Below, one piece after another: positions 1 through 9,634 of a stretch of 11,086 nt of DNA (position 1 is its first letter; each line of letters opens with the position of its first letter). The translations under genes were made by a program, and so were the position numbers. The notes below the pieces were generated by a model that was not told where the DNA came from, ran no database searches, and worked only from the letters and a program-made list of their open reading frames with translations. Origin of the DNA: Oscillospiraceae bacterium (GTDB lineage: Bacteria; Bacillota; Clostridia; Oscillospirales; Ruminococcaceae); NCBI GenBank assembly GCA_016295545.1, contig JAEDLA010000024.1:1-11086 (forward strand). Reading direction: 5' to 3'.

Positions 1-34
1 AATTTACAGGAAAACTAACACGGGAGGGTGAAAT

Positions 35-63
35 GCGCTCCGGTCGCTCACCGGCGCTTTTTT
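35..63 (+). terminator. Plus-strand intrinsic terminator at left edge
   Basis: The hairpin pairs GCGC (35-38) with GCGC (54-57) and CGGT (41-44) with ACCG (50-53), with a TC bulge and the loop CGCTC. Six T residues (58-63) follow directly on the plus strand. On the minus strand the hairpin is followed by ATTTCACCC, which is not a U-tract, so the signal points to plus-strand transcription. It would end a gene lying left of the window and converging on the ATPase operon. It overlaps the stop codon and last four codons (KKRR) of subunit D. Confidence 0.75.
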
Positions 64-692
64 GTCAGCACCATATCCTTGACTTTCATAAGTCCGGTAG
101 CGGTACTGCGCTCATTTTCGGAAAGCTTCATGGTGATATATTTAATAGTATCCTCATAGTCCGGAATCATAATATGCTCCAGAGCATTTACACGCCGGCG
201 TGTTTTTTCGATTTCGTCCGCAAGAAGCTGACATGACTTCTCCACCTCAGCAAGCCGCAGCATTTTCGGGAATATCTCACTGAGATACCTTACAGCTTCG
301 TCTAAGTCGCAGGAGGTGAAAGCCGTTCCGTAGGAATATATGTCGCTGGAGTTGTCAGTTTTGAATTTTGTACTGAACACAGGGATATTTACGCTCATAA
401 CGTTTTGTTCGCCGATTTCCAGTTCAAGCTCCTGTTTGGGGAGCATAAGTGCTGTTTCAAGCTGAGCGTTCTGCATGACCGAGCCTGCAACTGCTATATG
501 AGCGTTAGCCTGACGAACGGCAGCCTCAACCTCCTGACGAAGCTGCTGATTCTCACGAACCATGTCCATAAAACGTCTCATCAGCTCGTCACGCTTGTCT
601 TTCAGCAGCTTGTGACCTCTCCTTGCGGAGGCAAGCTTTTTTTTCAGGTTAGTCAGCTCCATTCGGGTGGGATTAACATTTAATCTTGCCAT
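48..692 (-). CDS. ntpD: V/A-type ATPase subunit D (central rotor stalk)
   Basis: This 214-residue protein is the central shaft subunit, which turns inside the A3B3 head and couples ATP chemistry to rotation of the membrane ring. The N-terminus (MARLNVNPTRMELTNLKKKL) is the typical subunit D signature, followed by long helical stretches rich in K, R, E and L. A second helical stretch runs from about residue 140 to 214, giving the expected antiparallel coiled coil; the very end is basic (KKRR). Length fits the family (about 200-215). The ATG at 692 has GGAG (702-705) nine bases upstream. It is the last recognisable gene of the operon and starts 16 bases after the subunit B stop. Its 3' end overlaps a plus-strand terminator. 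The E. hirae operon continues with ntpH and ntpJ; too little sequence remains here to tell whether anything follows. Confidence 0.96.
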   Translation of the reverse strand: MARLNVNPTRMELTNLKKKLASARRGHKLLKDKRDELMRRFMDMVRENQQLRQEVEAAVRQANAHIAVAGSVMQNAQLETALMLPKQELELEIGEQNVMSVNIPVFSTKFKTDNSSDIYSYGTAFTSCDLDEAVRYLSEIFPKMLRLAEVEKSCQLLADEIEKTRRRVNALEHIMIPDYEDTIKYITMKLSENERSTATGLMKVKDMVLTKKRR

Positions 693-708
693 AGCCGTTC
701 ACTCCGTT

Positions 709-2085
709 TCAGTTCTGACCGTCATAGTACTTTTGCAGATATTCCTCGTGGATACGTTTCAGCTCACTGCGTGGGAGAAGCCTGAGCAGCTCCCAGCCGA
801 CGGAGAGAGTTTCCTCAATGCTTCTGTCGTTGTCGAAGCCCTGAGATACGTATTTCTTTTCAAATTCATCGGCAAACTGAGCATAAAGCCTGTCAATAGG
901 CGTAAGTGCAGCTTCACCGAGAACCACCATAAGCTCCTTTGCGTCCTTACCTCTTGCATAGGCAGAGAAAAGCTGATTCATTGTATCGGAGTGGTCTGCT
1001 CTTGTTCTGCCCTCGCCGATACCCTTGTCTTTAAGTCTTGAAAGTGAGGGAAGTACATCAATAGGCGGATTAATGCCCTTTCTGTAAAGGTCACGGGAGA
1101 GGATTATCTGTCCCTCAGTAATATATCCCGTAAGGTCGGGGATAGGGTGAGTTTTGTCGTCCTCCGGCATGGTGAGAATAGGAATCATTGTAATACTTCC
1201 GGAGGAATTTTCCTGTCTGCCGGCTCTTTCATACATGGAGGCAAGGTCTGTGTACATATAACCGGGATAACCTCTGCGTCCGGGAACTTCCTTTCGTGCA
1301 GCCGAAACTTCACGGAGAGCGTCAGCGTAGTTTGTGATATCGGTAAGGATAACAAGTACGTGCATATTCTTCTCAAAGGCAAGGTATTCTGCCGCTGTAA
1401 GAGCCATTTTCGGGGTAGCAAGTCTTTCTATAGCTGAATCGTTGGCAAGATTTATAAACAGAACAGTCCTGTCAAGAGCGCCTGTACTGCGGAAGCTGTT
1501 GATGAAGTATTCCGATTCCTCAAAGGTAATGCCCATAGCCGCAAAAACAACGGCAAAAGGCTCGTCACTGCCGGGAACCTTAGCCTGACGTGCTATCTGA
1601 GCCGCAAGGTTAGCATGGGGCAGACCGCTTGCTGAGAATATAGGCAGCTTCTGACCTCTTACAAGGGTATTCAGACCGTCAATAGCCGAAACTCCCGTCT
1701 GTATGAACTCCTGAGGATATTTTCTTGCAACAGGGTTAATAGGCAGACCGTTAACGTCCATTCGCATATCAGGAATTATCTCCGGTCCGTCATCGATAGG
1801 ATTTCCAAGACCGTCAAAGACTCTGCCAAGCATATCTTCGGAAACCCCAAGCTCCATCTGATGACCGGAAAAGACAACGCTGCTTTCCTGTAAATTTATT
1901 CCGGCAGCATTTTCAAAAAGCTGAACGAGAGCGTTTGTACCGTCGATCTCCAGTACACGGCAACGCCTTTTTTCACCGTTGGTGAGCCTTATCTCTGCCA
2001 TTTCATTGTAGCTTACATTTTCCACGTCCTTGACCAGAAGCAGAGGACCTGCAGCTTCTTCAATAGTTCTGTATTCTCTTGGCAT
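709..2085 (-). CDS. ntpB: V/A-type ATPase subunit B (nucleotide-binding, non-catalytic)
   Basis: This 458-residue protein alternates with subunit A in the cytosolic A3B3 hexamer. A beta-barrel domain (about 1-75) is followed by the RecA-like nucleotide-binding domain (about 100-370) and a helical C-terminal domain. The P-loop position reads SASGLPHA (151-158), the degenerate form typical of B subunits; the usual N after PH is A here. Arg350 in LPSLSRL lies at the place of the E. hirae B-subunit arginine finger, which completes the catalytic site of subunit A. Length agrees with the family (about 455-465). The ATG shares one base with the subunit A stop (TGATG), so translation is probably coupled by re-initiation; this would help keep A and B in the 1:1 ratio the complex needs. 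Confidence 0.97.
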   Translation of the reverse strand: MPREYRTIEEAAGPLLLVKDVENVSYNEMAEIRLTNGEKRRCRVLEIDGTNALVQLFENAAGINLQESSVVFSGHQMELGVSEDMLGRVFDGLGNPIDDGPEIIPDMRMDVNGLPINPVARKYPQEFIQTGVSAIDGLNTLVRGQKLPIFSASGLPHANLAAQIARQAKVPGSDEPFAVVFAAMGITFEESEYFINSFRSTGALDRTVLFINLANDSAIERLATPKMALTAAEYLAFEKNMHVLVILTDITNYADALREVSAARKEVPGRRGYPGYMYTDLASMYERAGRQENSSGSITMIPILTMPEDDKTHPIPDLTGYITEGQIILSRDLYRKGINPPIDVLPSLSRLKDKGIGEGRTRADHSDTMNQLFSAYARGKDAKELMVVLGEAALTPIDRLYAQFADEFEKKYVSQGFDNDRSIEETLSVGWELLRLLPRSELKRIHEEYLQKYYDGQN

Positions 2086-3854
2086 CAGATTTCCTCCTTT
2101 CTGACAGTACTGTCAGTTGAGTTTGAGATTTCCCTGCGGAGCTTTTTGTACTCCTCATCGATTTCGCTTTCGGGAATATATTTGAAACGTCCTATTTTTT
2201 CACGTACAGGAAGATTTGAAAGCTCCTCCACGTCAGCTCCCTTTTCAGAAGCGGCACAGGCTTCGTCATGGAAAGCAAGGATAAGCTTTATCATATAAAG
2301 CTGCTTTTTCAGGCTGGTATAGGTATCAACTTCATGGAAAGCAAGCTGGTGGAGAAAGTCCTCACGTATAGAACGGGCAGTCTCCATTTTCAGTCTGTCT
2401 CCGGGAGAAAGAGCGTCCATACCGATAAGCTTTACGATTTCTTTCAGCTCCGATTCATCATGGAGCAGCTCCATAAAGCGTCCACGAAGCTTCATCCAGT
2501 CGGGAGAGACGTTTTCCCTGTACCAGTCAGCAAGCATATCTGCATAGAGCGAATAGCTTGTAAGCCAGTTTATAGCCGGAAAGTGTCTCTGATAAGCAAG
2601 GCTGGAATCAAGTCCCCAGAAAACCTTTACAATACGCAGAGTTGCCTGAGAAACAGGCTCGGAGATGTCTCCTCCGGGAGGTGAAACTGCTCCGATAACG
2701 GAGAGTGCTCCCTCTCTGCCCTCAGTGCCCTTGGAAATAACTCTGCCGGCACGTTCATAGAACTGAGCAAGGCGGCTGCCGAGATAGGCAGGATAACCCT
2801 CCTCACCGGGCATTTCCTCAAGACGTCCTGACATTTCACGGAGAGCCTCAGCCCAGCGTGATGTGGAATCAGCCATAAGAGCAACTGAATAGCCCATATC
2901 CCTGAAATATTCCGCAATGGTGATACCTGTATAGACAGAAGCTTCACGGGCGGCAACAGGCATATCTGAGGTGTTGGCGATAAGGACAGTACGCTCCATA
3001 AGTGACTTTCCTGTGTTGGGATCGATAAGCTCAGGAAATTCGTTGAGAACGTCAGTCATTTCGTTTCCACGTTCGCCGCAGCCTATATAAACGATAATGT
3101 CAGCCTCCGCCCACTTGGCAAGCTGGTGCTGAGTAACAGTTTTTCCGCTGCCGAAAGGTCCGGGAATAGCCGCAACACCGCCCTTTGCAATAGGGAACAG
3201 GCAGTCGATAACACGCTGACCGGTAACAAGAGGCTTATCCGGAGAAAGCTTTTTCGCATAAGGTCTGCCACGGCGTACAGGCCATTTCTGCATAAGGGAC
3301 AGCTTTACCTCGCCCTTTTCCGTTTCAAGGACGCAGACTGTGTCGGTAACATGAAATTCTCCGGCGGAAACGGACTTTACAGTACCGCTTACACCGTTGG
3401 GAACCATGATTTTATGGAGAACTATATCTGTTTCGGGAACAGTTCCGATAACGTCACCGGAAGTTACCTTGTCGCCCTCGCTGACAGAGGGAGTAAAGCT
3501 CCACAGCCTGTCACGCTTCAGTGAGGGAACCTCGATACCACGTTTGAGAAAGCTGCCGGAGACTTTTCTTATATCGTCAAGAGGACGCTGTATTCCGTCA
3601 AAGATACTGCCGATAAGACCGGGACCAAGCTCGGCGCTCATAGGCTCACCGACGGACTCGACCTCCTCACCCGTGCCAAGACCGGAGGTTTCCTCGTAAA
3701 CCTGAACGGAGGCTCTGTCACCGTGCATTTCGATTATTTCGCCGATAAGACGCTGCTTGCTGACACGAACCACGTCAAACATATTAGCGTCACGCATACC
3801 CTCTGCAACAACGAGAGGACCTGATATTTTAACTATTTTACCAATACTGCTCAT
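2085..3854 (-). CDS. ntpA: V/A-type ATPase catalytic subunit A
   Basis: This 589-residue protein is the ATP-hydrolysing or ATP-forming subunit of the head. It has an N-terminal barrel (about 1-70), the insertion (non-homologous) region typical of A subunits (about 110-190), a RecA-like core and a helical C-terminal domain. The Walker A motif GPFGSGKT occupies 232-239 with K238 and T239. E261 and R262 follow in CGERGNE. These fall at the same numbers as the active-site residues described for E. hirae Ntp[18 protein letters not shown] (294-310) and [14 protein letters not shown] (327-340) are also family hallmarks. The start at 3854 has GAGGT about 11 bases upstream; a small GGTA/TACC dyad lies between them and could fold the spacer. 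It follows the subunit F gene by 20 bases. Confidence 0.98.
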   Translation of the reverse strand: MSSIGKIVKISGPLVVAEGMRDANMFDVVRVSKQRLIGEIIEMHGDRASVQVYEETSGLGTGEEVESVGEPMSAELGPGLIGSIFDGIQRPLDDIRKVSGSFLKRGIEVPSLKRDRLWSFTPSVSEGDKVTSGDVIGTVPETDIVLHKIMVPNGVSGTVKSVSAGEFHVTDTVCVLETEKGEVKLSLMQKWPVRRGRPYAKKLSPDKPLVTGQRVIDCLFPIAKGGVAAIPGPFGSGKTVTQHQLAKWAEADIIVYIGCGERGNEMTDVLNEFPELIDPNTGKSLMERTVLIANTSDMPVAAREASVYTGITIAEYFRDMGYSVALMADSTSRWAEALREMSGRLEEMPGEEGYPAYLGSRLAQFYERAGRVISKGTEGREGALSVIGAVSPPGGDISEPVSQATLRIVKVFWGLDSSLAYQRHFPAINWLTSYSLYADMLADWYRENVSPDWMKLRGRFMELLHDESELKEIVKLIGMDALSPGDRLKMETARSIREDFLHQLAFHEVDTYTSLKKQLYMIKLILAFHDEACAASEKGADVEELSNLPVREKIGRFKYIPESEIDEEYKKLRREISNSTDSTVRKEEI

Positions 3855-3874
3855 CTGGTAACGATACCTCTTTT

Positions 3875-4186
3875 CTAACTTAGTATATCCGAGCCTACGG
3901 CTTTTTCAACGGCTTCGTGGAGATTTCTCATTCCGTCACCTGTATTTCCGGTTATTCCGGGAATAAGGATTATTGCAGGCAGCCGTGAATTTCTGTATCT
4001 GCCGATAGTTTCCTGAACTCCGGCAGCCGCTGCTTCGGTGATATATATAACAGCAAATCCGTTCTGCGCAAGCTTCGGGATAAGCCTGGATACTTTTTCC
4101 GGCTGTGTTTCGTGAAAAACCGAAAGACCGAGAGCCGCAAAGCCGGAAACGCTCTCACGGTCGCCGATTACAGCAGCTTTATACAT
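3875..4186 (-). CDS. ntpG: V/A-type ATPase subunit F (small central-stalk subunit)
   Basis: This 103-residue protein is subunit F, called NtpG in Enterococcus and AtpF or NtpF elsewhere. It binds subunit D to form the DF rotor shaft. The start [21 protein letters not shown] is characteristic: a hydrophobic beta strand, then GDRESVSGF, as in a small Rossmann-like fold. IPGITG (about 75-80) is also seen in the family. Length matches (about 100-105). The gene overlaps the 3' end of subunit C by 8 bases, and its start has only weak Shine-Dalgarno pairing, so translational coupling to subunit C is likely. It sits directly before the catalytic subunit gene, as in E. hirae. Confidence 0.93.
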   Translation of the reverse strand: MYKAAVIGDRESVSGFAALGLSVFHETQPEKVSRLIPKLAQNGFAVIYITEAAAAGVQETIGRYRNSRLPAIILIPGITGNTGDGMRNLHEAVEKAVGSDILS

Positions 4187-5147
4187 AGAGCCGTCTCATC
4201 CTTTCCGTAATTGTTTCAGGTGAAGCTCCGCAGCTCCGGCAGACAAGAAGAATACGGAGATTTTTAATCTCTGTTTCCTTTGCTATAAAGTAGGCTGCCA
4301 GCGGTTCAATGCCGAAAGCCTTTGTTTTTGCAGATTCCGCAAGCTCCATAACAGCGTCGTCGCACCACTTTTCAAAGGCGGCAGGAGAGCGTGAAAGACA
4401 GTCCGCAGCTTCGCTCCACTGAGTATCACCCAGCCAGCTGATAAAGGAATCAGTGCCTTTCATAGCTTCACGGACAAGAGTAGTCCTGTCAAGCTCCGGA
4501 CTGCCGCATACAGCTGTTTCAAGGAAGCTCTGAGATTTTTTCATAATGCTGCACCGGTATGCTGTTTTAATGTCGCAGCAGACCGTGACAAGCTGTGCAT
4601 ACTCCGTCATAAAGCCGCTTTTCAGCCTTTCAGCTTCTTCCTGCATAGCTCTGAGAGCCGCAGTATCAAGAACAGCCTCTGCAAGCTGACCGTCAAGGCT
4701 TTCCGTCAGTATTCCGTAGGCTTCGGCGGCAGCTTCTGTCATATAGTCAGGCAGCATATCAAACTGCTTAGAAGCAACTACAGAGGGCAGCTCAGCTAAA
4801 TTCAGGGAAGTAGGCTTTATAAAGAGCCTTTCCGGTTCAGTATTCATTATAAGAGCTTTCAGTGCCGCTTTCAGGTTGTGAAAATTATTTCTGTAAAGAA
4901 GTATTTCAAGCTCACGGTCATGGGGAGCGTAATTGCTGAGAAAGTCCCATGTTTCGCCGGATTCGGCTTCAAGGGCGCTTAATATCTCCTCACTGCTGCC
5001 CGCTGTATTTCTGCCTGTAGAAGCAAGAATATCCCGAAGCTCGCTGTCGTTTTCAGCGGCAGTCATTCTGACTATATCCTGCTGAGTAAGGAGCATACCC
5101 TCAAGAGCACGTACAGCGCCTACAGCACTTGCAAATTCGGTACTCAT
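4179..5147 (-). CDS. ntpC: V/A-type ATPase subunit C (rotor connector, d-like)
   Basis: Subunit C (related to eukaryotic subunit d) is the funnel-shaped adaptor that joins the central stalk to the membrane K ring. The protein is helical and soluble, without membrane segments, 322 residues from the chosen start, within the usual 320-360. I chose ATG at 5147 (MSTEFASAVGAVRALEG) because GAGAGGTGAG lies just upstream at good spacing. A frame extension to a TTG at 5162 adds five residues (MRGEP) but would place the Shine-Dalgarno inside the gene and overlap subunit E. With the ATG start there are 4 bases between the subunit E stop and this gene. The family is called from context plus the LTQQDIVRM and NFHNLKAALKA segments; sequence conservation in this family is low. 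Confidence 0.92.
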   Translation of the reverse strand: MSTEFASAVGAVRALEGMLLTQQDIVRMTAAENDSELRDILASTGRNTAGSSEEILSALEAESGETWDFLSNYAPHDRELEILLYRNNFHNLKAALKALIMNTEPERLFIKPTSLNLAELPSVVASKQFDMLPDYMTEAAAEAYGILTESLDGQLAEAVLDTAALRAMQEEAERLKSGFMTEYAQLVTVCCDIKTAYRCSIMKKSQSFLETAVCGSPELDRTTLVREAMKGTDSFISWLGDTQWSEAADCLSRSPAAFEKWCDDAVMELAESAKTKAFGIEPLAAYFIAKETEIKNLRILLVCRSCGASPETITERMRRLYV

Positions 5148-5151
5148 AGGC

Positions 5152-5748
5152 TCACCTCTCAAACATTACAGCCGCCGCCGTATCTCTGATATTGTTTTTT
5201 TCAGCTTCGGCAATTGCCCTGAAAGAGCAGTTTTCCGAGATATTTCCGTATCTTAGAATAAATCCGTCAGCAATGTCAGCCGGTTCGGGAGATATTTCAA
5301 TAGTGCTTCCCCTTGTTTCAGCAAGGACATTCAGGCTCTTTTCAAAGCCGGAGGGCAGCCGTGAAAGGTCTTTTTTACCGAAGTAAAGCACTCCGGAGCC
5401 TTTTCTCATGTATTTTTCAGCAAGTCTGAGAATAACTGCAAAATACTCATCGTCAGGCAGTGAAGCAACCTTTTCAAGAGCTGTTTCAGCCGCTTTGTCA
5501 ATGCATTCTATCCTGCAGCGGAGAAGCTCTCTTTTCATCTCAGAATCAATGGAATTACAGGAGCTTTCATATTTAAAAGAGCAGTTCTTTCTGCACCTTT
5601 CCAGAACAGCGTCATAGGCTGACTGTGCTTTTTTTTCGCCCTCAGAGCGTATTGAAGCGCTTTTTTGCTCAGCCTGACTGACTATTGAACCGGCGGTTTG
5701 CTTTGCCTGAGCTTCAATGGTGCTGAGAATTTTGTCAAGTCCCGGCAT
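5152..5748 (-). CDS. ntpE: V/A-type ATPase subunit E (peripheral stalk)
   Basis: This 198-residue protein forms, with the small G/H subunit, the peripheral stalks that hold the head static while the rotor turns. The N-terminal half (about 10-75) is an Ala/Glu/Lys/Gln-rich coiled coil. The C-terminal half is a mixed globular domain that ends in GGFILRYGNI-like sequence (here DGFILRYGNISENCSF, about 161-176), a recognisable subunit E element. Length fits (about 190-205). GGGAGGA lies 8 bases before the ATG, a strong ribosome binding site, placed in a 35-base gap after subunit K. Stronger independent initiation here suits the two or three stalks per complex. Confidence 0.93.
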   Translation of the reverse strand: MPGLDKILSTIEAQAKQTAGSIVSQAEQKSASIRSEGEKKAQSAYDAVLERCRKNCSFKYESSCNSIDSEMKRELLRCRIECIDKAAETALEKVASLPDDEYFAVILRLAEKYMRKGSGVLYFGKKDLSRLPSGFEKSLNVLAETRGSTIEISPEPADIADGFILRYGNISENCSFRAIAEAEKNNIRDTAAAVMFER

Positions 5749-5783
5749 ATACAGTTCCTCCCTTTCGTGAAATTTTCTGCAAA

Positions 5784-8226
<2,443 letters not shown>

Positions 8227-8256
8227 ATATTACATCACATCCTTTCCGGGTTATGA

Positions 8257-8568
8257 CTATCCGAACAGAAGATTAATAAGTGCGTCAACAGTTTTGTCCT
8301 TGTTTTTGTCAGCGGCTGAATAAAGCTCAGCCTTGTCCGCCGAGAATTTTTCGGCAGCCTTTCGCCTGTATTCATCGATACGAAGCTCATTTTCCGACTG
8401 AAGCCTTTCAGCTTCCTGTTCAGCTTCAGCAGTTTTTTTCCTTACAGCTTCTTCGGCGGAGCTTTCAGCGTCAGCAATGATTTTTTTGCTTGTCGCCTTT
8501 GCCTCAGCAATAAGGCTGTCAGAGGCTGATTCGGCTGAGAGTACCTTTTTTACTGTATCAGAAACCAT
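8257..8568 (-). CDS. ntpF: V/A-type ATPase small peripheral-stalk subunit (G/H type)
   Basis: This 103-residue, strongly charged protein is almost entirely predicted coiled coil: Ala, Glu, Lys and Ser dominate between about 10 and 90 (AKATSKKIIADAESSAEEAV). It ends in a short hydrophobic tail (DALINLLFG), as in AhaH, the archaeal subunit H, and E. hirae NtpF (subunit G). It pairs with subunit E to make the peripheral stalk. It is the first gene of the operon, the usual place for this subunit. AAGGAG (8578-8583) sits 9 bases before the ATG. The family assignment rests on composition, length, C-terminal tail and position rather than a catalytic motif. Confidence 0.88.
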   Translation of the reverse strand: MVSDTVKKVLSAESASDSLIAEAKATSKKIIADAESSAEEAVRKKTAEAEQEAERLQSENELRIDEYRRKAAEKFSADKAELYSAADKNKDKTVDALINLLFG

Positions 8569-8615
8569 ATAAAATCACTCCTTTCTGCGTGAGCAAGGCT
8601 TCTGCAAAACAGAAA

Positions 8616-8641
8616 GGGAGCTATCTCTACAGACAGCTCCC
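8616..8641 (-). promoter_or_regulatory. Terminator-like hairpin in the ATPase operon leader (possible attenuator)
   Basis: Read on the minus strand, GGGAGCTGTCT pairs with AGATAGCTCCC around the loop GTAG: 11 base pairs, one a G-U wobble. The plus-strand RNA would have an A-C mismatch at that place, so the minus-strand RNA is the better fold. TTTCTGTTTT follows directly. It lies about 20 bases after the predicted transcription start and about 48 bases before the first start codon. It could end a fraction of transcripts before the first gene. A second small hairpin (8600-8614, TTCTG/CAGAA) takes up the U-rich run and could compete with termination. Confidence 0.6.
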
Positions 8642-8667
8642 AAAAATGATATTCAGAATTTGCCTAA

Positions 8668-8696
8668 ATAATAACATATTTCGGGGCTGTTGTCAA
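8668..8696 (-). promoter_or_regulatory. Sigma-A-type promoter of the ATPase operon
   Basis: On the minus strand the -35 box is TTGACA (8691-8696), a perfect consensus. After exactly 17 bases comes the -10 box TATTAT (8668-8673), preceded by TGT, an extended -10 element. The predicted transcription start is near 8661, giving a leader of about 93 bases before the first ATG at 8568. No other gene separates it from the operon, so this is the likely main promoter for all nine genes. Confidence 0.8.
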
Positions 8697-8712
8697 GCGC
8701 CGTGAGATAACT

Positions 8713-8728
8713 TTGTCAGAATAGACAA
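8713..8728. promoter_or_regulatory. Operator-like dyad upstream of the ATPase promoter
   Basis: TTGTC (8713-8717) and GACAA (8724-8728) form an inverted repeat with a 6-base centre. It lies about 17 bases upstream of the operon -35 box and overlaps the -35 box of a weak plus-strand promoter candidate. Its position would suit a regulator binding site, but no regulator is known from the window. A 5-base half-site dyad can occur by chance in this composition. Confidence 0.25.
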
Positions 8729-8749
8729 CACTTTTCAACCTGTTATAAT
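8722..8749 (+). promoter_or_regulatory. Weaker plus-strand promoter candidate
   Basis: TAGACA (8722-8727) is followed after 16 bases by TATAAT (8744-8749), which carries a TGT extended -10 element. The -10 box is perfect, the -35 box has one mismatch and spacing is one base short. A start near 8756 would make a transcript running through the 8780-8803 hairpin toward the large RNA locus. No open frame follows closely. Confidence 0.4.
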
Positions 8750-8779
8750 CCCTTTTTGCCAAATAGGACTGTTCAGTTT

Positions 8780-8803
8780 ATTCTGCATTATTTTGTGCAG
8801 AAT
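8780..8803. repeat. Intergenic inverted repeat (8-bp stem)
   Basis: ATTCTGCA (8780-8787) and TGCAGAAT (8796-8803) are perfect inverse complements around an 8-base loop (TTATTTTG). Neither strand shows a T-run after the stem, so it is not a standard terminator. If the promoter at 8722-8749 is real, this hairpin would lie near the 5' end of its RNA. Confidence 0.4.
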
Positions 8804-8879
8804 CAAAACCATTATCTGCGGAAATAGTATCCATTGAAAGCAGTCATTTTATATGTTGTACTTTGAAAATCAAAGAGAG

Positions 8880-8923
8880 TTGTGCAATGTGCTTAATAAA
8901 TTTCTGCGTAATTGTGCGATGTG
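8880..8923. repeat. Pair of direct repeats upstream of the RNA promoter
   Basis: TTGTGCAATGTG (8880-8891) recurs as TTGTGCGATGTG (8912-8923), 11 of 12 bases identical, 32 bases apart, close to three helical turns. The second copy ends 40 bases before the TTGACA of the downstream promoter. The phasing would let a protein bind both on one face of the DNA. Binding is an inference from spacing only. Confidence 0.35.
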
Positions 8924-8963
8924 TAAAAATAATAAAAATCCCTGATATTTTTTCAGAAAACTA

Positions 8964-8992
8964 TTGACATTTCATAAAAGCTGTGGTATTAT
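8964..8992 (+). promoter_or_regulatory. Strong sigma-A-type promoter of the large RNA locus
   Basis: The -35 box TTGACA (8964-8969) is perfect. Seventeen bases later comes TATTAT (8987-8992), preceded by TGG, giving an extended -10 element. A transcript would start near 8999. It has the same boxes, spacing and extension type as the ATPase promoter. No coding region follows on the plus strand before the terminator at 9702-9729. Confidence 0.8.
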
Positions 8993-9117
8993 ATAATCAA
9001 GGAAAGGGAAGAAGGTTAATGAAAAGCCGGTGCAGATGTTTCCGGCAGGTACCTTAACTTGATTCCGAGCTGCATTTACTTGGCTTGAGCTTCGCTCAAT
9101 GTAAATGAAACCAGCGG

Positions 9118-9138
9118 AAAGGTGTGTGAGTCCAGTGG
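9118..9138 (+). repeat. Outlying copy of the AAAGGTGAGtCCAATGG motif
   Basis: AAAGGTGTGTGAGTCCAGTGG contains GTGAGTCCAnTGG, the core of the repeats found 250-500 bases downstream, with two extra bases in the middle. It directly follows the long 9063-9119 hairpin. Its GTG at 9135 opens a 16-codon frame (VEESIEQQREAGGLAV) ending at TAA 9183-9185. Confidence 0.45.
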
Positions 9139-9384
9139 AAGAAAGTATCGAGCAGCAGCGTGAAGCCGGCGGGCTCGCTGTATAATTAGTTTATTTTGTG
9201 GGATTCAGCGCAGCATTGACTGCTTCAATCCATTAAGTGAATTTTTGAGAGAAATTAATTATAGGGCTGACGTAAATCGCTGCACAGGACTTCGGCTTCG
9301 TGATCTAAACTCTTATTTGGATACAGGATTATCTGAAATTTCGACAATGAGTCTTTAGATATATTAAGCCACAAAATTTAAAGT

Positions 9385-9634
9385 AAAGGTTGAGTCCAAT
9401 GAGATAATTACTTTTGATTCCTTGTTTATTAAACTGAAAAGGTGGTACCAATGGAGAAATAATTCCATTTCTGAAAGCCATGCTGCTTTCAGCAGATTTA
9501 GTAAAACTTTGATGAAAAGGTGAGACCAATGGCTGCTTTTTAGGACGCATTACTTATCATAACGAAGGAATGTGATACTATGAAAGATTTCAGGTTTAAA
9601 CTTAAAGAATAATCTGAAAGGGTGAGTCCACAGG
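9385..9634 (+). repeat. Dispersed array of four AAAGGTGAGnCCAATGG-like motifs
   Basis: Four copies lie at 9385-9403 (AAAGGTTGAGTCCAATGAG), 9437-9456 (AAAAGGTGGTACCAATGGAG), 9515-9532 (AAAAGGTGAGACCAATGG) and 9617-9634 (AAAGGGTGAGTCCACAGG). They are 53, 78 and 101 bases apart, so they are not a regular tandem array, and the intervening sequence is not repeated. The 5' part resembles a ribosome binding site (AGGTGA). In three copies the 3' part supplies an ATG, followed by a stop after 2, 3 or 4 codons (MR, MEK, MAAF). The first copy sits in the loop of the AAAGTAA/TTACTTT stem. A diverged relative may lie at 9563-9582 (GAAGGAATGTGATACTATG). Confidence 0.6.

Larger units (their letters stand above)
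8697..8963. other. Intergenic region between divergent promoters
   Basis: This AT-rich stretch between the ATPase promoter and the plus-strand RNA promoter has no open frame with a credible start. It holds small symmetric elements annotated separately (8713-8728, 8780-8803, and two copies of TTGTGCrATGTG). It also holds a CTTTGA/TCAAAG inverted repeat at 8861-8875 with a 3-base centre. Beyond these I see nothing recognisable. Confidence 0.6.

Noticed and set aside
5148..5162. TTG start for subunit C, five residues longer
   Set aside because: The Shine-Dalgarno GAGAGGTGAG would fall inside the coding sequence; the ATG at 5147 is correctly spaced from it.
8999..9180. Possible cobalamin or other riboswitch, from GGGAAG, GCCGG/CCGGC and purine-rich joins
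   Set aside because: The diagnostic conserved blocks are absent or out of order, and there is no downstream plus-strand gene to regulate.
9105..9185. Small ORF of 26 codons from ATG 9105 through the 16-codon GTG frame
   Set aside because: No ribosome binding site before the ATG, and the frame lies across two strong hairpins; it is kept only as part of the minimal-frame hypothesis.
9441..9449. GGTGGTACC resembles the T-box consensus (GGGTGGnACCGCG) of tRNA-sensing leaders
   Set aside because: Only one of five motif copies has it, the GCG extension is missing, no T-box stem I features are visible upstream, and no gene follows on the plus strand before a terminator.
9329..9550. 73-residue minus-strand open frame inside the RNA locus
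   Set aside because: No ribosome binding site or recognisable protein features; it runs antisense to the structured region and is best explained by chance.
9385..9634. CRISPR array
   Set aside because: Repeats are short, diverged and unevenly spaced (53, 78, 101 bases), with no cas genes.
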